NCBI GenBank assembly: GCA_017745235.1
Contig: JAGHZU010000007.1
Span: forward strand, 148,890-212,889
Length of the DNA: 64,000 nucleotides
Origin: Caulobacter sp.
GTDB taxonomy: Bacteria > Pseudomonadota > Alphaproteobacteria > Caulobacterales > Caulobacteraceae
Direction of reading: 5' to 3'
A program made the translations under genes and the position numbers. The notes below the pieces were generated by a model. It worked only from the letters and a program-made list of their open reading frames with translations. It was not told the origin of the DNA and ran no database searches. Position 1 is the first letter of the stretch, and the number at the start of each line of letters is the position of its first letter. Below, one piece after another: positions 1 to 8,663 of the stretch.

Positions 1-438
1 CCGCGCGGCAACGTGGAAGTTCTTGCCTACGCCCGCAGCCTGGCCACGGGCGAAATCGTCCAGCCGGAAGACCTGGTGTGGACCAAGGCCGCCGCCGCGC
101 CCGCCGACGCGCCTCGCGACGCCGACGCCATGATCGGCATGACCGTAAAGCGCCCGCTGCGCGAAGGCGCCGCCGCCGCCCTGCGCGACGTCTCCACGCC
201 GCAGGTCATCAAGGCGGGCGATATCGTCGCGGTCACCTACGAGGACGACGGCGTGGCGCTGACCTTGCAGGGCAAGGCCATGGCGGCGGGCGCCGTAGGC
301 GAAAGCCTCATGGTCCAGAACACCGCCAGCAAGAAGATCATCGAGACCGTGGTCACCGGACCCGGCTCCGCCGCCGTCGGCCCGCAGGCGCAGCGCCTGA
401 AGGCCTCCAAGACCACCCTGCGCTACGCCGCCCGCTGA
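1..438 (+). CDS. flgA: Flagellar P-ring formation chaperone FlgA, 3' part
   Basis: The reading frame is open at the left window edge, so the N-terminus and start are missing. The visible 145 residues match the C-terminal SAF-like half of FlgA: a segment meaning 'taking the product back to VxA..IxxGxxIxxxDL', then 'MIGMTVKRPLREG', 'VIKAGDIVAV', and a final stretch ending in a short basic tail. FlgA is a periplasmic chaperone that helps assemble the FlgI P-ring around the flagellar rod. The next gene, flgH, starts 14 bases after the stop, which is the usual flgA-flgH operon order. Confidence rests on the motif pattern plus this neighbour; the promoter lies outside the window. Confidence 0.88.
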   Translation, partial: PRGNVEVLAYARSLATGEIVQPEDLVWTKAAAAPADAPRDADAMIGMTVKRPLREGAAAALRDVSTPQVIKAGDIVAVTYEDDGVALTLQGKAMAAGAVGESLMVQNTASKKIIETVVTGPGSAAVGPQAQRLKASKTTLRYAAR

Positions 439-452
439 GAAGGTTGAACCCG

Positions 453-1175
453 ATGCGTCCCGCCCTCGCCGCCACCCTGCTCCTGATCGCCCCGCTCGCC
501 GCTTGCTCGACCGTCACCGAAGCGGTGAAGGGCCCGGAACTGGCCCCCGTCGGCTATCCCGCCCAGCTGGCCCCGATGACCCAGCAGTTCGCCCAACCCG
601 CCCCGCAGCCGGCCTCGGCCAACTCGCTGTGGCGCACGGGCGCGCGGACCTTCTTCAACGACCAGCGCGCCAGCAAGGTTGGCGACATCCTGACGGTCCA
701 GATCGACATCGACGACAGCGCCACCACCAAGAACCAGACCGCGACCTCGCGCGCCTCCAACAGCTCCCTGGGCGTGCCCAACTTCCTGGGCCTGGAATCG
801 AGCCTCGGGAAAGTCCTGCCGGGCGGCTACGACCCGGCCAACATGGTCAACACCAAGTCCGGCTTCTCCAACGCCGGCTCCGGCGCGGTCACCCGCTCGG
901 AAAAGATCAGCCTGACGATCGCGGCCGTGGTCTCGGGCGTGATGCCCAACGGCAACCTGATCATCCAGGGCACCCAGGAAGTGCGCACCAACGCCGAGCT
1001 GCGCCAGCTGACCGTCGCCGGCATCGTCCGCCCGGAAGACATTTCCTCGGCAAACACCATCAAGCACACCCAGATCGCCGAAGCCCGCATCAGCTACGGC
1101 GGCCGCGGCGACATCAGCCGGGTGCAGAAGACCCCCGCCGGCCAGTCGTTGGTCGAGAAGTTCTCCCCCTTCTGA
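453..1175 (+). CDS. flgH: Flagellar L-ring lipoprotein FlgH
   Basis: The protein has 240 residues and forms the outer-membrane L-ring of the flagellar basal body. It opens with a lipoprotein signal ending in a LAAC lipobox (cysteine near residue 18). Typical FlgH segments follow: SLWRTGARTFFNDQRASKVGDILTV, an ISLTIAAVVSGVMPNGNLIIQGTQEV block, and the end segment RISYGGRGDISRVQ. The length fits the family, which is usually 220-250 residues. ATG at 453 is chosen because it gives the signal peptide and follows flgA by only 14 bases with an AGAAGG element before it. It is probably the last gene of the operon; the next gene begins about 100 bases later. Confidence 0.96.
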   Translation: MRPALAATLLLIAPLAACSTVTEAVKGPELAPVGYPAQLAPMTQQFAQPAPQPASANSLWRTGARTFFNDQRASKVGDILTVQIDIDDSATTKNQTATSRASNSSLGVPNFLGLESSLGKVLPGGYDPANMVNTKSGFSNAGSGAVTRSEKISLTIAAVVSGVMPNGNLIIQGTQEVRTNAELRQLTVAGIVRPEDISSANTIKHTQIAEARISYGGRGDISRVQKTPAGQSLVEKFSPF

Positions 1176-1276
1176 TTTATGACGATGGCTTGAACGGGCG
1201 GACGCCGGGGGTCAAATAGGCTCCACGCCGAAGCGTTCGCCCGGGGCGCCGGGTCCGGAAACCTGGAGCCGTGCCG

Positions 1277-1795
1277 ATGGGTCCCGCCACTCGCCTGATC
1301 GCCCTTCTGGTCGCCGCCGCCGTCGTCGGGACCGCACTGCCCGTCTTGGCCCAGGCGCCCGCCGCCCAGAGCTTTTCCGGGCCGATGGGCGTTGGCGGGC
1401 GCTGGGCGATCGACCTGCCCCGCTCGCATTTCAACACCGCCCTGACCGGTCCGCCTCCCTTGAGCGGCGAACTCGACATCACCATCGACGACGGCAAGTT
1501 CCTGGCCTGGACCCTGGTCGAGGAAGACGAGGCCGGGGTCGCGGCTCTGCAATTCGCCCACGCTCGCCTCGACGGCACGCCCACCAAGGCCGTGGTCAAT
1601 CTCAACCGCCCCATCATCAGCGTCGAGCGCGTGGGCCAGGCGGCCGTGACCGTCATGACCCACAACGACGAGGGCTCTCGCCATCAGTCGATGAAGGTCA
1701 CCCGCACCGACCCCGACACCTTGCTGGTCGAGCAGGACATCGACGGCAAGCCCGGTCCGCCGGACCAGACGTTGATCCTGACGCGGGTGAAGTAA
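1277..1795 (+). CDS. Secreted hypothetical protein
   Basis: About 172 residues with a clear Sec signal peptide (hydrophobic stretch LIALLVAAAVVG, cleavage probably after VLAQA). The mature part is rich in beta-type sequence, with no cysteine or catalytic motif I can name. The phrase 'GRWAIDLPRSHFN' followed by repeated T-x-D segments resembles small periplasmic proteins annotated only as hypothetical. A GTG at 1271 would add two residues; ATG at 1277 is kept because a CTGGAG element lies just upstream. It stands about 100 bases after flgH and is followed by a GC-rich inverted repeat (about 1796-1817) that may end transcription. The function is unknown. Confidence 0.7.
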   Translation: MGPATRLIALLVAAAVVGTALPVLAQAPAAQSFSGPMGVGGRWAIDLPRSHFNTALTGPPPLSGELDITIDDGKFLAWTLVEEDEAGVAALQFAHARLDGTPTKAVVNLNRPIISVERVGQAAVTVMTHNDEGSRHQSMKVTRTDPDTLLVEQDIDGKPGPPDQTLILTRVK

Positions 1796-2082
1796 CCCTC
1801 CCCTCCGCGGAGAGGGCGCGTCGGGTCCCAACCGGTCCAACCGGGTCTGCCGATGGGCGCCCGTGGTGCGCGCGCCATCCGCCATGACCTTCACGTCGAG
1901 CAAAAGGCGGACGCGTCCTGCGCATCAACAGGCGCACAGGCGCCGCGCCTCCCAAGGGACGCCGCCAATCCGGCGGCGGATCTTGCTTGTCTGGCCACTT
2001 CCTTGGCGACCGATCAAACAAGTCAAGCCACTCGATCCGCGCCGACCACGCCAAGGCGGCGCGATCGGCGCGAACGAGGCCG

Positions 2083-3294
2083 CTACCAGTTGAACATGGT
2101 GCCGTCTTCCAGGCGATTCACCGGCAGATAGGCGCGCTTGTAGGGATACTTGGCCGCCAGCGCTTCATCGATGTCCACGCCCAGGCCCGGTGCGTCGCCC
2201 GGGTGCAGCATGCCGTTCTGGAAGGTGTAGGCGTGCGGGAAGACCGCGTCGGTCTCCGGCGTGTGGCGCATGTATTCCTGCAGCCCGAAGTTCGGGATCG
2301 ACATGTCCAGGTGCAGGGCCGCGCCCATGGTCACCGGCGACAGGTCGGTGGCGCCGTGGCAGCCCGTCTTGACGTGGTGAAGGTCGGCGAAGGCCGCGAC
2401 CTTCTTCAGGTTCGTGATCCCCCCGGCGTGCAGCACGGTGGCCCGCAGATAGTCGATCAGCTGTTCCTGGATCAGGATGTTGGCGTCCCAGACGTGGCTG
2501 AAGATCTCGCCCACCGCGATCGGCGTGGTGGTGTGCTGGCGGATCAGGCGGAAGCCGGCCTGGTTCTCGGCGGGCACGGCGTCCTCCAGCCAGAACAGGC
2601 GGTAGGGCTCCAGATCCTTGCCCAGGCGCGCGGCCTCGATCGGGGTCAGGCGATGGTGCACGTCGTGCAGCAGGTGCACGTCCCAACCCAGGACCTCGCG
2701 CGCCTTCTCGAACAGCGCGGGCACGTGCTTGAGATACTTGGCGGTGGACCAGACGTTCTCGGTGGGCAGGTCGGCGTCGGCCGGCTCGTAGAACATCTTG
2801 TCGCCCGACACGCCATAGGTGCTGGGCAGGCCCGGCACGCCAGTCTGCAGGCGGATGGCCTTGTAGCCCATCGACTTGTACTTCACCGCCTCGGCGATGG
2901 TGTCCTCGATGGTCTCCCCGTTGGCGTGGCCGTAGACGGTGACGCCCTCGCGGCAGGCGCCGCCCAGCAACTGGTAGACCGGCAGGCCGGCCACCTTGCC
3001 CTTGATGTCCCACAGCGCCATGTCGACCGCGGCCAGGGCGCTCATGCCGACAGGACCGCCGCGCCAGTACGAGCCGCGATAGAAGAATTGCCAGATGTCT
3101 TCGATCTGGTGCGCGTCGCGGCCGATCAGGCAGGGGATCATGTGATCCTGCAGATAGCTGACCACCGCCAGCTCGCGCCCGTTCAGGGTCGCATCGCCGA
3201 TGCCGTACACGCCGTCCGAGGTCGTGATCTTGAGGGTGACGAAATTACGCCCCGGGCAGGTAACGATGACCTTGGCGTCGACGATCTTGGACAT
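2083..3294 (-). CDS. manD: D-mannonate dehydratase ManD, copy 1 (enolase superfamily)
   Basis: A 403-residue enolase-superfamily enzyme predicted to dehydrate D-mannonate to 2-keto-3-deoxy-D-gluconate in hexuronate breakdown. Metal ligands of characterised ManD proteins are at the expected spacing: Asp211 (in [10 protein letters not shown]), Glu237 (FWLEDAV) and Glu263 (AVGEIF). His213 and the Arg148/Tyr160 pair correspond to catalytic residues. ATG at 3294 gives [11 protein letters not shown], the same start as copy 2 at 52414. A FadR-type operator lies 29-39 bases upstream of the start, and the regulator gene is divergent. Copies 1 and 2 differ at about 83 of 403 positions and have no gaps. 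RspA-like paralogues with low activity exist, so substrate and rate are inferred. Confidence 0.93.
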   Translation of the reverse strand: MSKIVDAKVIVTCPGRNFVTLKITTSDGVYGIGDATLNGRELAVVSYLQDHMIPCLIGRDAHQIEDIWQFFYRGSYWRGGPVGMSALAAVDMALWDIKGKVAGLPVYQLLGGACREGVTVYGHANGETIEDTIAEAVKYKSMGYKAIRLQTGVPGLPSTYGVSGDKMFYEPADADLPTENVWSTAKYLKHVPALFEKAREVLGWDVHLLHDVHHRLTPIEAARLGKDLEPYRLFWLEDAVPAENQAGFRLIRQHTTTPIAVGEIFSHVWDANILIQEQLIDYLRATVLHAGGITNLKKVAAFADLHHVKTGCHGATDLSPVTMGAALHLDMSIPNFGLQEYMRHTPETDAVFPHAYTFQNGMLHPGDAPGLGVDIDEALAAKYPYKRAYLPVNRLEDGTMFNW

Positions 3295-3298
3295 ATCT

Positions 3299-3335
3299 AG
3301 TGGTCTGCCTACAGCGGTTAAGTGGCCTGACCAAT
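3299..3335. promoter_or_regulatory. FadR-type GntR operator in the manD1/regulator divergent promoter
   Basis: The 15 bases at 3321-3335 read AGTGGCCTGACCAAT, with core TGGCCTGACCA (3323-3333). The reverse complement of the site at 52321-52335 differs from it at only one of 15 positions. FadR-subfamily GntR proteins are known to bind TGGTnnnACCA palindromes. A partial copy, AGTGGTCTG, lies at 3299-3307 next to the manD1 start. The placement between the divergent manD1 and gntR1 genes fits local repression and autoregulation, which is inferred. Confidence 0.7.
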
Positions 3336-3443
3336 CCATAGAGGAGATATTACGAGAGCGCCAGAGCTAACCGCGTGGCGTCTTGCCTCGCCATGTTCTA
3401 GGCTGTGAAAGGCCCGACGACGCACGTTGGGCGGGAAAGTCGC

Positions 3444-4205
3444 ATGACCACGTCCACCGCAGAAACACGCAAGCTCTACCAGCAAGTCGCCAACGCCATC
3501 GCCGAGTCGATCCGCGACGGCGCCTACCAGCCCGGCCACCGCCTGCCCTCCGAGCGCGACCTGGCCGAAGACTACAAGGTCAGCCGCCCCACGGTGCGCG
3601 AGGCCATGATCGCCCTGGAGATCCGCGGCCTGGTCGAGGCCCGGCACGGTTCGGGCGTCTATGTCACCGAGGCCGCGCCCGCCGAGGCCCCTGCCCAGGA
3701 GCTGGACATCGGCGCGTTCGAGCTGACCGAAGCGCGCCGCCTGATCGAAGGCGAATCGTGCGCCCTGGCGGCCACCACCATCACCGATCAGGAACTGATC
3801 GACCTGGAACGCATCCTGGACGACATGGTCGAGGAGAACGAGAACGACGTCCGCGGCGACCTGGCCGACCGCCGCTTCCACGTGACCATCGCCCGCGCCA
3901 CCCGCAACAGCGCCCTCGTCACCGTTATCGAGAACCTGTGGGACCTGCGCTACAAATCGCCCCTGTGCCGCGCCATGCTGGAGCGCGCGCGGCAGGTCGG
4001 GGTGCGCCCCCTGATCGACGATCACCAGGAAATCCTCACCGCTCTCCAGGCTCGTGACCCCAAGGCCGCCCGCAACGCCATGCGCGAGCACCTGGGGCGC
4101 GTCATCGACAATCTGCTGACGGCGACCGAGATCGACGCCCTGCAGCAGGCGCGCAGCGAAGTCGCCGCGCGCCGCAGCGAACTGGCTCGCCGCTCGCTGA
4201 TCTGA
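3444..4205 (+). CDS. FadR-subfamily GntR transcriptional regulator, copy 1
   Basis: A 253-residue regulator. Residues about 8-75 form the GntR winged helix (LYQQVANAIAESIRDGAY, LPSERDLAEDYKVSRPTVREAM, then RGLVEARHGSGVYV). The rest is an all-helical FCD ligand domain with the metal-site pattern D..R.FH, followed by a later H in DDHQEIL and REHLGRV. ATG at 3444 is preferred over upstream in-frame codons because it has GGGAAAG in front and gives the same short N-terminus as copy 2 at 53739. It is divergent from manD1 with the operator between them, so it is very likely the local hexuronate-responsive repressor. The ligand is not visible in the sequence. Confidence 0.92.
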   Translation: MTTSTAETRKLYQQVANAIAESIRDGAYQPGHRLPSERDLAEDYKVSRPTVREAMIALEIRGLVEARHGSGVYVTEAAPAEAPAQELDIGAFELTEARRLIEGESCALAATTITDQELIDLERILDDMVEENENDVRGDLADRRFHVTIARATRNSALVTVIENLWDLRYKSPLCRAMLERARQVGVRPLIDDHQEILTALQARDPKAARNAMREHLGRVIDNLLTATEIDALQQARSEVAARRSELARRSLI

Positions 4206-4226
4206 TCTGTTTCTCGGAAATGAGAT

Positions 4227-4256
4227 GGGCGGTCGAGGGGAAGGCCTCGACCGCCC
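4227..4256 (+). terminator. Terminator after GntR copy 1
   Basis: Perfect 12-bp inverted repeat GGGCGGTCGAGG / CCTCGACCGCCC with a 6-base loop, 21 bases after the regulator stop. It is followed by only two T residues, so it is a GC-rich hairpin terminator of the kind common in high-GC genomes. Confidence 0.7.
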
Positions 4257-4364
4257 TTCGCCGGCCGGCCCCGGGAGGAGGTGCGGCGGGGACAAATCCG
4301 CCACGTTGGCCGGCGAGATGCGCTTGACCGCCACCATAGCGGGTCCCGTACGGGGCGCAAGCCA

Positions 4365-4413
4365 ATTGGCCTGACCACGAACACTATAACGCTACCATTT
4401 TGGCCTGACCTGA
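4365..4413. promoter_or_regulatory. Composite operator block: two FadR-type sites and one LacI-type site
   Basis: Two FadR-type cores, TGGCCTGACCA (4367-4377) and TGGCCTGACCT (4401-4411), flank a LacI-type element at 4384-4397 (ATAACGCTACCA core). The string CGCTACCATTTTGG at 4390-4403 recurs on the opposite strand at 59905-59918 before the GH3/DUF1080 pair. The nearest downstream gene is the thioredoxin-like gene at 4550, about 140 bases away, so the real target is unclear. Confidence 0.6.
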
Positions 4414-4549
4414 AATTTGCGTCGAAGCCGAAGCTTCGGAACGTGCTTGACCGCCAGCCAGAGCCCTGTACGCGGCGCGGCGCTTTCCTTTTGGCTGCAT
4501 CCTGGATCGACGCGCGCTAGGGTGCAGCAAAGCCTCAGGGAGCGCGGCC

Positions 4550-5011
4550 GTGATCCTCAGCACCTATTGCCTGCATTGCGGCGAGCGGAACAACATGGAC
4601 GAAGGGCCCCAGGCGGTCGACGCCCTGTGCGGTCGCTGCGACCGGCGCGTGTTCGAAGGCCGCCCCATCGCAGCGGATGAAGCGGCCTTTCACAAGCACA
4701 CCGCGCCCGGGTTCATCCCGGCCGTCGTCATGTTCTGGCTGATGCAACGCGACATCCGTTTCTACACCAGCAACTTCGACAAGTGCGCCGCGCTCTACGA
4801 GCCTCGCGCCCGCTTCCTGACGGTCTCGGTCGACGACCTGTACGCGCTGGCCCGCTCCCACAACGTGATGTCCGCTCCCACGCTGGCCGTGTTCCGCGAC
4901 GGACGCCTGGTCGAGCGCCACATCGGGCTTCCCGGCTGGTCGGACCGCCGCCAGAGCGCCGACCTCCGCAACTGGCTGAACGCCCATATCGGCTCGCCTC
5001 AGGACGCTTGA
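4550..5011 (+). CDS. Thioredoxin-2-like protein lacking the CGPC active site
   Basis: A 153-residue protein with the plan of thioredoxin 2: an N-terminal zinc ribbon (Cys7/Cys10 and Cys27/Cys30) and a thioredoxin fold. Where the active enzyme next door has FWAAWCGPC, this protein reads FWLMQRDIR, so all redox cysteines are gone. The cis-proline segment (SAPTLAVF) and the end helix remain. It cannot work as a dithiol reductase, but may act as a zinc-binding scaffold or chaperone-like partner. The start is GTG at 4550; an AGGGAG element lies 6-11 bases before it. The true trxC-like gene starts 31 bases after the stop, pointing to an old tandem duplication. Confidence 0.8.
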   Translation: MILSTYCLHCGERNNMDEGPQAVDALCGRCDRRVFEGRPIAADEAAFHKHTAPGFIPAVVMFWLMQRDIRFYTSNFDKCAALYEPRARFLTVSVDDLYALARSHNVMSAPTLAVFRDGRLVERHIGLPGWSDRRQSADLRNWLNAHIGSPQDA

Positions 5012-5042
5012 AGCCGGCGCCTCCAACGCCCACCTCATTCCC

Positions 5043-5489
5043 ATGACCGACACCGTCAACATCGTCTGCCCCCACTGCGACGCCACCAATCGCCTGCCCG
5101 CCGCGCGCGACGCCAAGGCGGCCAAGTGCGGGCGCTGCGGCCAGGCCTTGTTCACCGGCCAGCCGGTCGACCTGACCACCGCGCGCTTCCGCAAGCACAT
5201 CGCCGGCAGCCAGATTCCGATCGTCGCCGACTTCTGGGCGGCCTGGTGCGGCCCCTGCCGCGCCGTGGCCCCGGTGTTCGCCAAAGCCGCCGCTGAACTG
5301 GAGCCCCGGGCCCGTTTCGTGAAGATCGACGTCGACGCCGAGCCCGCTCTGGCCAGCACCTATGGGATCAAGGGCATCCCGGCCCTGTTCCTGTTCAAGG
5401 ACGGCAAGGTCCAGGCCAATCAATCGGGCCTGCCCGACCCGCGCTTCTTCCACCGCTGGCTGGACCAGTACGCGCCCGTATCGGCCTGA
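5043..5489 (+). CDS. trxC: Thioredoxin 2 with N-terminal zinc ribbon
   Basis: A 148-residue cytoplasmic disulfide reductase. The N-terminus holds two CxxC pairs (Cys9/Cys12, Cys29/Cys32) that bind zinc in thioredoxin 2. The catalytic WCGPC is at residues 68-72, and the cis-proline lies in GIKGIPALFLFKDGK. The length matches E. coli TrxC, which has 139 residues. ATG at 5043 follows the degenerate paralogue closely, and the two are probably cotranscribed. Zinc-ribbon thioredoxins are commonly linked to oxidative-stress responses; no regulator site was recognised here. Confidence 0.94.
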   Translation: MTDTVNIVCPHCDATNRLPAARDAKAAKCGRCGQALFTGQPVDLTTARFRKHIAGSQIPIVADFWAAWCGPCRAVAPVFAKAAAELEPRARFVKIDVDAEPALASTYGIKGIPALFLFKDGKVQANQSGLPDPRFFHRWLDQYAPVSA

Positions 5490-5572
5490 CACCATGTCGA
5501 CGGCGACTGGCCTTTCAGGACCCTAGCGGGCAGTCTCGCGTTCATCCGACGCCCTTGTGACGGAAGATCGCC

Positions 5573-6913
5573 ATGCTCAAAGCCCGCCTCGCCCTGTCGC
5601 TGCTGGTCCCGGTCGCCCTGCTGATGTCGGCCTGCGGGTCGCCGTCCTCGATTCCGTCCGAACGGGGCTATGGCCCCGATCCGGTGCTGCCCAAGGCGCA
5701 GAAGCAGGTCATCCCCACCATCAAGATCGCGCCGGTGAAAGGCTGGGCCGACGGCCAGACGCCGGATGCGGCGCGCGGCTTCGTCGTCACGGCCCTGGCC
5801 CGCGACTTCGATCATCCCCGCTGGCTCTACGTGCTGCCCAACGGCGACGTGCTGGTGGCCGAGACCAACGCCCCGCCCAAGCCCGACGACGGCAAGGGCC
5901 TGCGCGGCTTCTTCCAGAAGATCATCATGGGCAAGGCTGGCGCCGACGTGCCCTCGGCCAACCGCATCACCCTGGTGCGCGACGCCGACAACGACGGCGC
6001 GGCCGAGGTCCGCACCACCTTCCTGTCGGGTCTGAACTCGCCTTTCGGCATGGCCCTGGTGGGCGAGACCCTCTATGTGGCCGACACCGACGCCCTGCTG
6101 GCCTTCCCCTACAAGCCGGGCGACACGAAGATCACGGTCCCCGGCCGCAAGGTCGCCGACCTGCCGGCCGGCCCGATCAACCACCATTGGACCAAGAACG
6201 TCATCGCCAGCCCCGACGGCGCCAAGCTCTACGTCACCACGGGATCCAACAGCAACGTCGGCGAGAACGGCATGGCGGTCGAAGCTCGGCGCGCTTCAAT
6301 CCTCGAAATCGATCCGGCCACCGGCGCCGAACGCGTCTTCGCCTCGGGTCTGCGCAATCCCAACGGCATGGCCTGGCAACCGGCGACGGGCGTGTTGTGG
6401 ACCAGCGTCAACGAGCGTGACGAGATCGGCAACGACCTGGTCCCCGACTACATGACGTCGGTGAAGGACGGCGGCTTCTATGGCTGGCCCTACAGCTATT
6501 ACGGCCAGACGGTCGACACCCGGGTGAAGCCGCCTCGGCCCGACCTGGTGGCCAAGGCGATCCGGCCCGACTACGCTCTGGGCGCCCACACCGCCTCGCT
6601 GGGTCTGACATTCTACACCGGCTCCTCCTTCCCCGTGCGCTACCAGAACGGCGCGTTCGTGGGCCAGCACGGCTCGTGGAACCGCAAGCCCGTCGCCGGC
6701 TACAAGGTGGTGTTCGTGCCCTTCGCCAACGGCGTGCCGGCGGGCAAGGCCGAAGACTTCCTGACCGGCTTCCTCAACGACAAGGGCGAGGCCCTGGGCC
6801 GTCCCGTCGGCGTGGCCATCGACAAGTCCGGCGCGCTGCTGGTGGCCGACGACGTGGGCAACGTGGTTTGGCGCGTGGCGCCCCTGGCCACGCGCAACGC
6901 CCCGCCGGAATAG
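5573..6913 (+). CDS. PQQ-dependent sugar dehydrogenase-like lipoprotein (sorbosone dehydrogenase family)
   Basis: A 446-residue envelope protein. The first 21 residues are a lipoprotein signal with MSAC lipobox. The rest is a six-bladed beta-propeller of the soluble glucose/sorbosone dehydrogenase type, with family segments [93 protein letters not shown], and [20 protein letters not shown]. Proteins of this family oxidise sugars or aldoses using PQQ in the periplasm, but many members are uncharacterised and no PQQ synthesis gene is visible here. ATG at 5573 is well placed for the signal. It has no obvious operon partner. Confidence 0.85.
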   Translation: MLKARLALSLLVPVALLMSACGSPSSIPSERGYGPDPVLPKAQKQVIPTIKIAPVKGWADGQTPDAARGFVVTALARDFDHPRWLYVLPNGDVLVAETNAPPKPDDGKGLRGFFQKIIMGKAGADVPSANRITLVRDADNDGAAEVRTTFLSGLNSPFGMALVGETLYVADTDALLAFPYKPGDTKITVPGRKVADLPAGPINHHWTKNVIASPDGAKLYVTTGSNSNVGENGMAVEARRASILEIDPATGAERVFASGLRNPNGMAWQPATGVLWTSVNERDEIGNDLVPDYMTSVKDGGFYGWPYSYYGQTVDTRVKPPRPDLVAKAIRPDYALGAHTASLGLTFYTGSSFPVRYQNGAFVGQHGSWNRKPVAGYKVVFVPFANGVPAGKAEDFLTGFLNDKGEALGRPVGVAIDKSGALLVADDVGNVVWRVAPLATRNAPPE

Positions 6914-7019
6914 GCCCCTCGACAAAATCGCGGGCGGCCGGTGTGGGTTGGGGCATGATGTGCGTCATGCACCGTGAGCAAGGCGTCGAACCCCTCGACG
7001 CAAATCTCTGGACGGGATC

Positions 7020-7526
7020 GTGCAGCCAGCTGTCGAGCCAGATCTGAGCAGGCTGAACCGGCGCTATCGGCCGGCGCTGATGGCGTTCTTCATGCGCCGC
7101 GCCGCCAGCCACAGCGACGCCGAGGACATGACCCAGGAGCTGTTCGCCAAGCTGGCCACCGCCCGGACCGGGGCGATGGACAACACCGACGCCTACATCT
7201 TCCAGATGGCCGCCAACCTGCTGCGTGATCGGGGACGGCGCGAGAAGGTCCGGGCCCATTATCGCGCCAGCGTCCAGGCGGACGGCGGCGACCTGGAGCC
7301 CCTGGATCCTGCCCGCGTGCTGCTGGGGCGCGAAAGCCTGGGCGAGGTCTCCGACGCCCTGCGCGAGCTGCCCGACCGCACGCGCGCCATCTTCCTCCTG
7401 TTTCGGTTGGAGGGCATGAAGCAGTCCGATCTGGCCGATCTCTACGGCATCTCGGTCAGCGCGGTGCAAAAACACATCTTCAAAGCCATGACCCACCTGA
7501 CCAAGCGCCTGAGGGCCGGGCAATGA
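7020..7526 (+). CDS. FecI-type ECF sigma factor
   Basis: A 168-residue sigma-70 family protein with only regions 2 and 4. Region 2 is seen in HSDAEDMTQELFAKLAT and DAYIFQMAANLLRDRGRR. Region 4 is in ALRELPDRTRAIFLLFRLEGMKQSDLADLYGISVSAVQKHI. The GTG start at 7020 is taken because it gives the usual short lead-in; an in-frame ATG at 7080 would cut into region 2. The stop overlaps the FecR-like gene start (ATGA at 7523-7526), so the two are translationally coupled. With the downstream STN-domain receptor this forms a complete cell-surface signalling set. Confidence 0.92.
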   Translation: MQPAVEPDLSRLNRRYRPALMAFFMRRAASHSDAEDMTQELFAKLATARTGAMDNTDAYIFQMAANLLRDRGRREKVRAHYRASVQADGGDLEPLDPARVLLGRESLGEVSDALRELPDRTRAIFLLFRLEGMKQSDLADLYGISVSAVQKHIFKAMTHLTKRLRAGQ

Positions 7527-8572
7527 CGACGCTTTCGCCCGAGGATCGCCTGGACCAGGCCCGCGAGGAGGCCGCGCTATGGTGCGTGCGTCTGGCCGAC
7601 GACGACCTGACCCACGAAGAGCACGCGCGGCTGCACGCCTGGTTCGAGGTCGACGAGGCCCATCGCGGCCTGCTGGATGAGGCGGTCGCCGCCTGGCGTG
7701 CGGTCGAGGAACAGGCGGCTCGTCCCGGCATGATCGCCTTGCGCGGCGAGGCGCTGGAAGACCTGCGCCGGGCCCAGCGCGGCCTCTGGGCGCGCCCCTC
7801 GCGCCGTCCCGCCGTCTGGACCGCCCTGGCGGCCTGCCTGGTGGTGTCTGTCGCCGCGGGCGTCGCCTGGAAGGCCAGCCTGCCCGACGTCTACCGCACC
7901 ACCGAGGGCGAACGCCGCATCGTCGAGCTGGCCGATGGTTCGCGCGCCTCGCTCGACAGCGCCACGGTGCTGAAGGTGAAGTACGAGAGCGGCCGGCGTC
8001 GCCTGTGGCTCGACAAGGGCCGCGCCAAGTTCTCCGTGGCCAAGGACCCGCTGCGTCCCTTCTCGGTCGCGGCTGGCGAGAAGCTGGTGGTCGCCACCGG
8101 CACGGTCTTCAGCGTCGAGCGCCTGACCGGCCAGATGCGCGTGGTGTTGTACGAGGGCCACGTGGCGGTGCTGGACGACCGCAACGGCCGTCCCGACGGC
8201 GCCGTGCCGATCAAGGTCGGAACGACGCCCGCCGAGAAGGTCCTGACGCCCGACCACGAACTGGTCACGTCCACGTCGACCGACGCCACGGTGGTGATCC
8301 CCGCCGATCCGGGCCGGGCGCGGTCGTGGGAGAACGGCCAGCTGGTGTTCCAGGACGAGCCCATGGATCTGGCCGTCGAGCGGGTGAATCGCTACGCGCG
8401 GGGCAAGCTGAGGATCGGCGATCCCGGCGTGGGCCGCCTTCGCATCAGCGGCGTCTTCACCTCGGGCGACACCGAGGCCTTCGTCGACGGCGTGACGGCC
8501 GTTCTGCCCGTGCGGGCCGAGGCCTCCGGCGGCGTCACCGTACTGACTTCTGCGACCGGCAAAAAAATATGA
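7523..8572 (+). CDS. FecR-family anti-sigma regulator
   Basis: A 349-residue inner-membrane protein. The cytoplasmic N-terminal part (about 1-90) carries the DUF4880-like segment EEAALWCVRLADDDLTHEEHARLHAWF. One transmembrane helix follows at about residues 95-115 (VWTALAACLVVSVAAGVAW). The periplasmic FecR domain runs from YRTTEGERRIVELADGSRASLDSAT onward, ending in an STN-like tail (LRISGVFTSGDTEAFVDGV). It would hold the sigma factor inactive until the receptor reports substrate. The start overlaps the sigma gene by 4 bases, and the receptor gene begins 91 bases after its stop. Confidence 0.92.
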   Translation: MTTLSPEDRLDQAREEAALWCVRLADDDLTHEEHARLHAWFEVDEAHRGLLDEAVAAWRAVEEQAARPGMIALRGEALEDLRRAQRGLWARPSRRPAVWTALAACLVVSVAAGVAWKASLPDVYRTTEGERRIVELADGSRASLDSATVLKVKYESGRRRLWLDKGRAKFSVAKDPLRPFSVAAGEKLVVATGTVFSVERLTGQMRVVLYEGHVAVLDDRNGRPDGAVPIKVGTTPAEKVLTPDHELVTSTSTDATVVIPADPGRARSWENGQLVFQDEPMDLAVERVNRYARGKLRIGDPGVGRLRISGVFTSGDTEAFVDGVTAVLPVRAEASGGVTVLTSATGKKI

Positions 8573-8663
8573 CGGCGGTCGGTGTGTGTTCGCCGGACTG
8601 AGGCGTCTCACCCACCAAAGCGCCGCAGTTAGACAAAGTCGGCGCGTTTGGGAGGGAAGAAGA

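Larger units (their letters stand above)
4206..4549. other. 344-base gene-free stretch: terminator plus orphan operator block
   Basis: I see no gene here. The left part holds a terminator hairpin for the upstream regulator (4227-4256). The middle (4384-4411) carries a LacI-type element and two FadR-type sites of the kind found near the xylan genes. The right part (4412-4549) is plain sequence leading to the GTG start at 4550. The operator block looks like a sugar-gene promoter, yet the next gene encodes a thioredoxin-like protein. Confidence 0.6.

Noticed and set aside
2013..2035. Another possible FadR-type site (AAGTCAAGCCACT)
   Set aside because: Too many mismatches to the palindrome and it is behind the manD1 stop.
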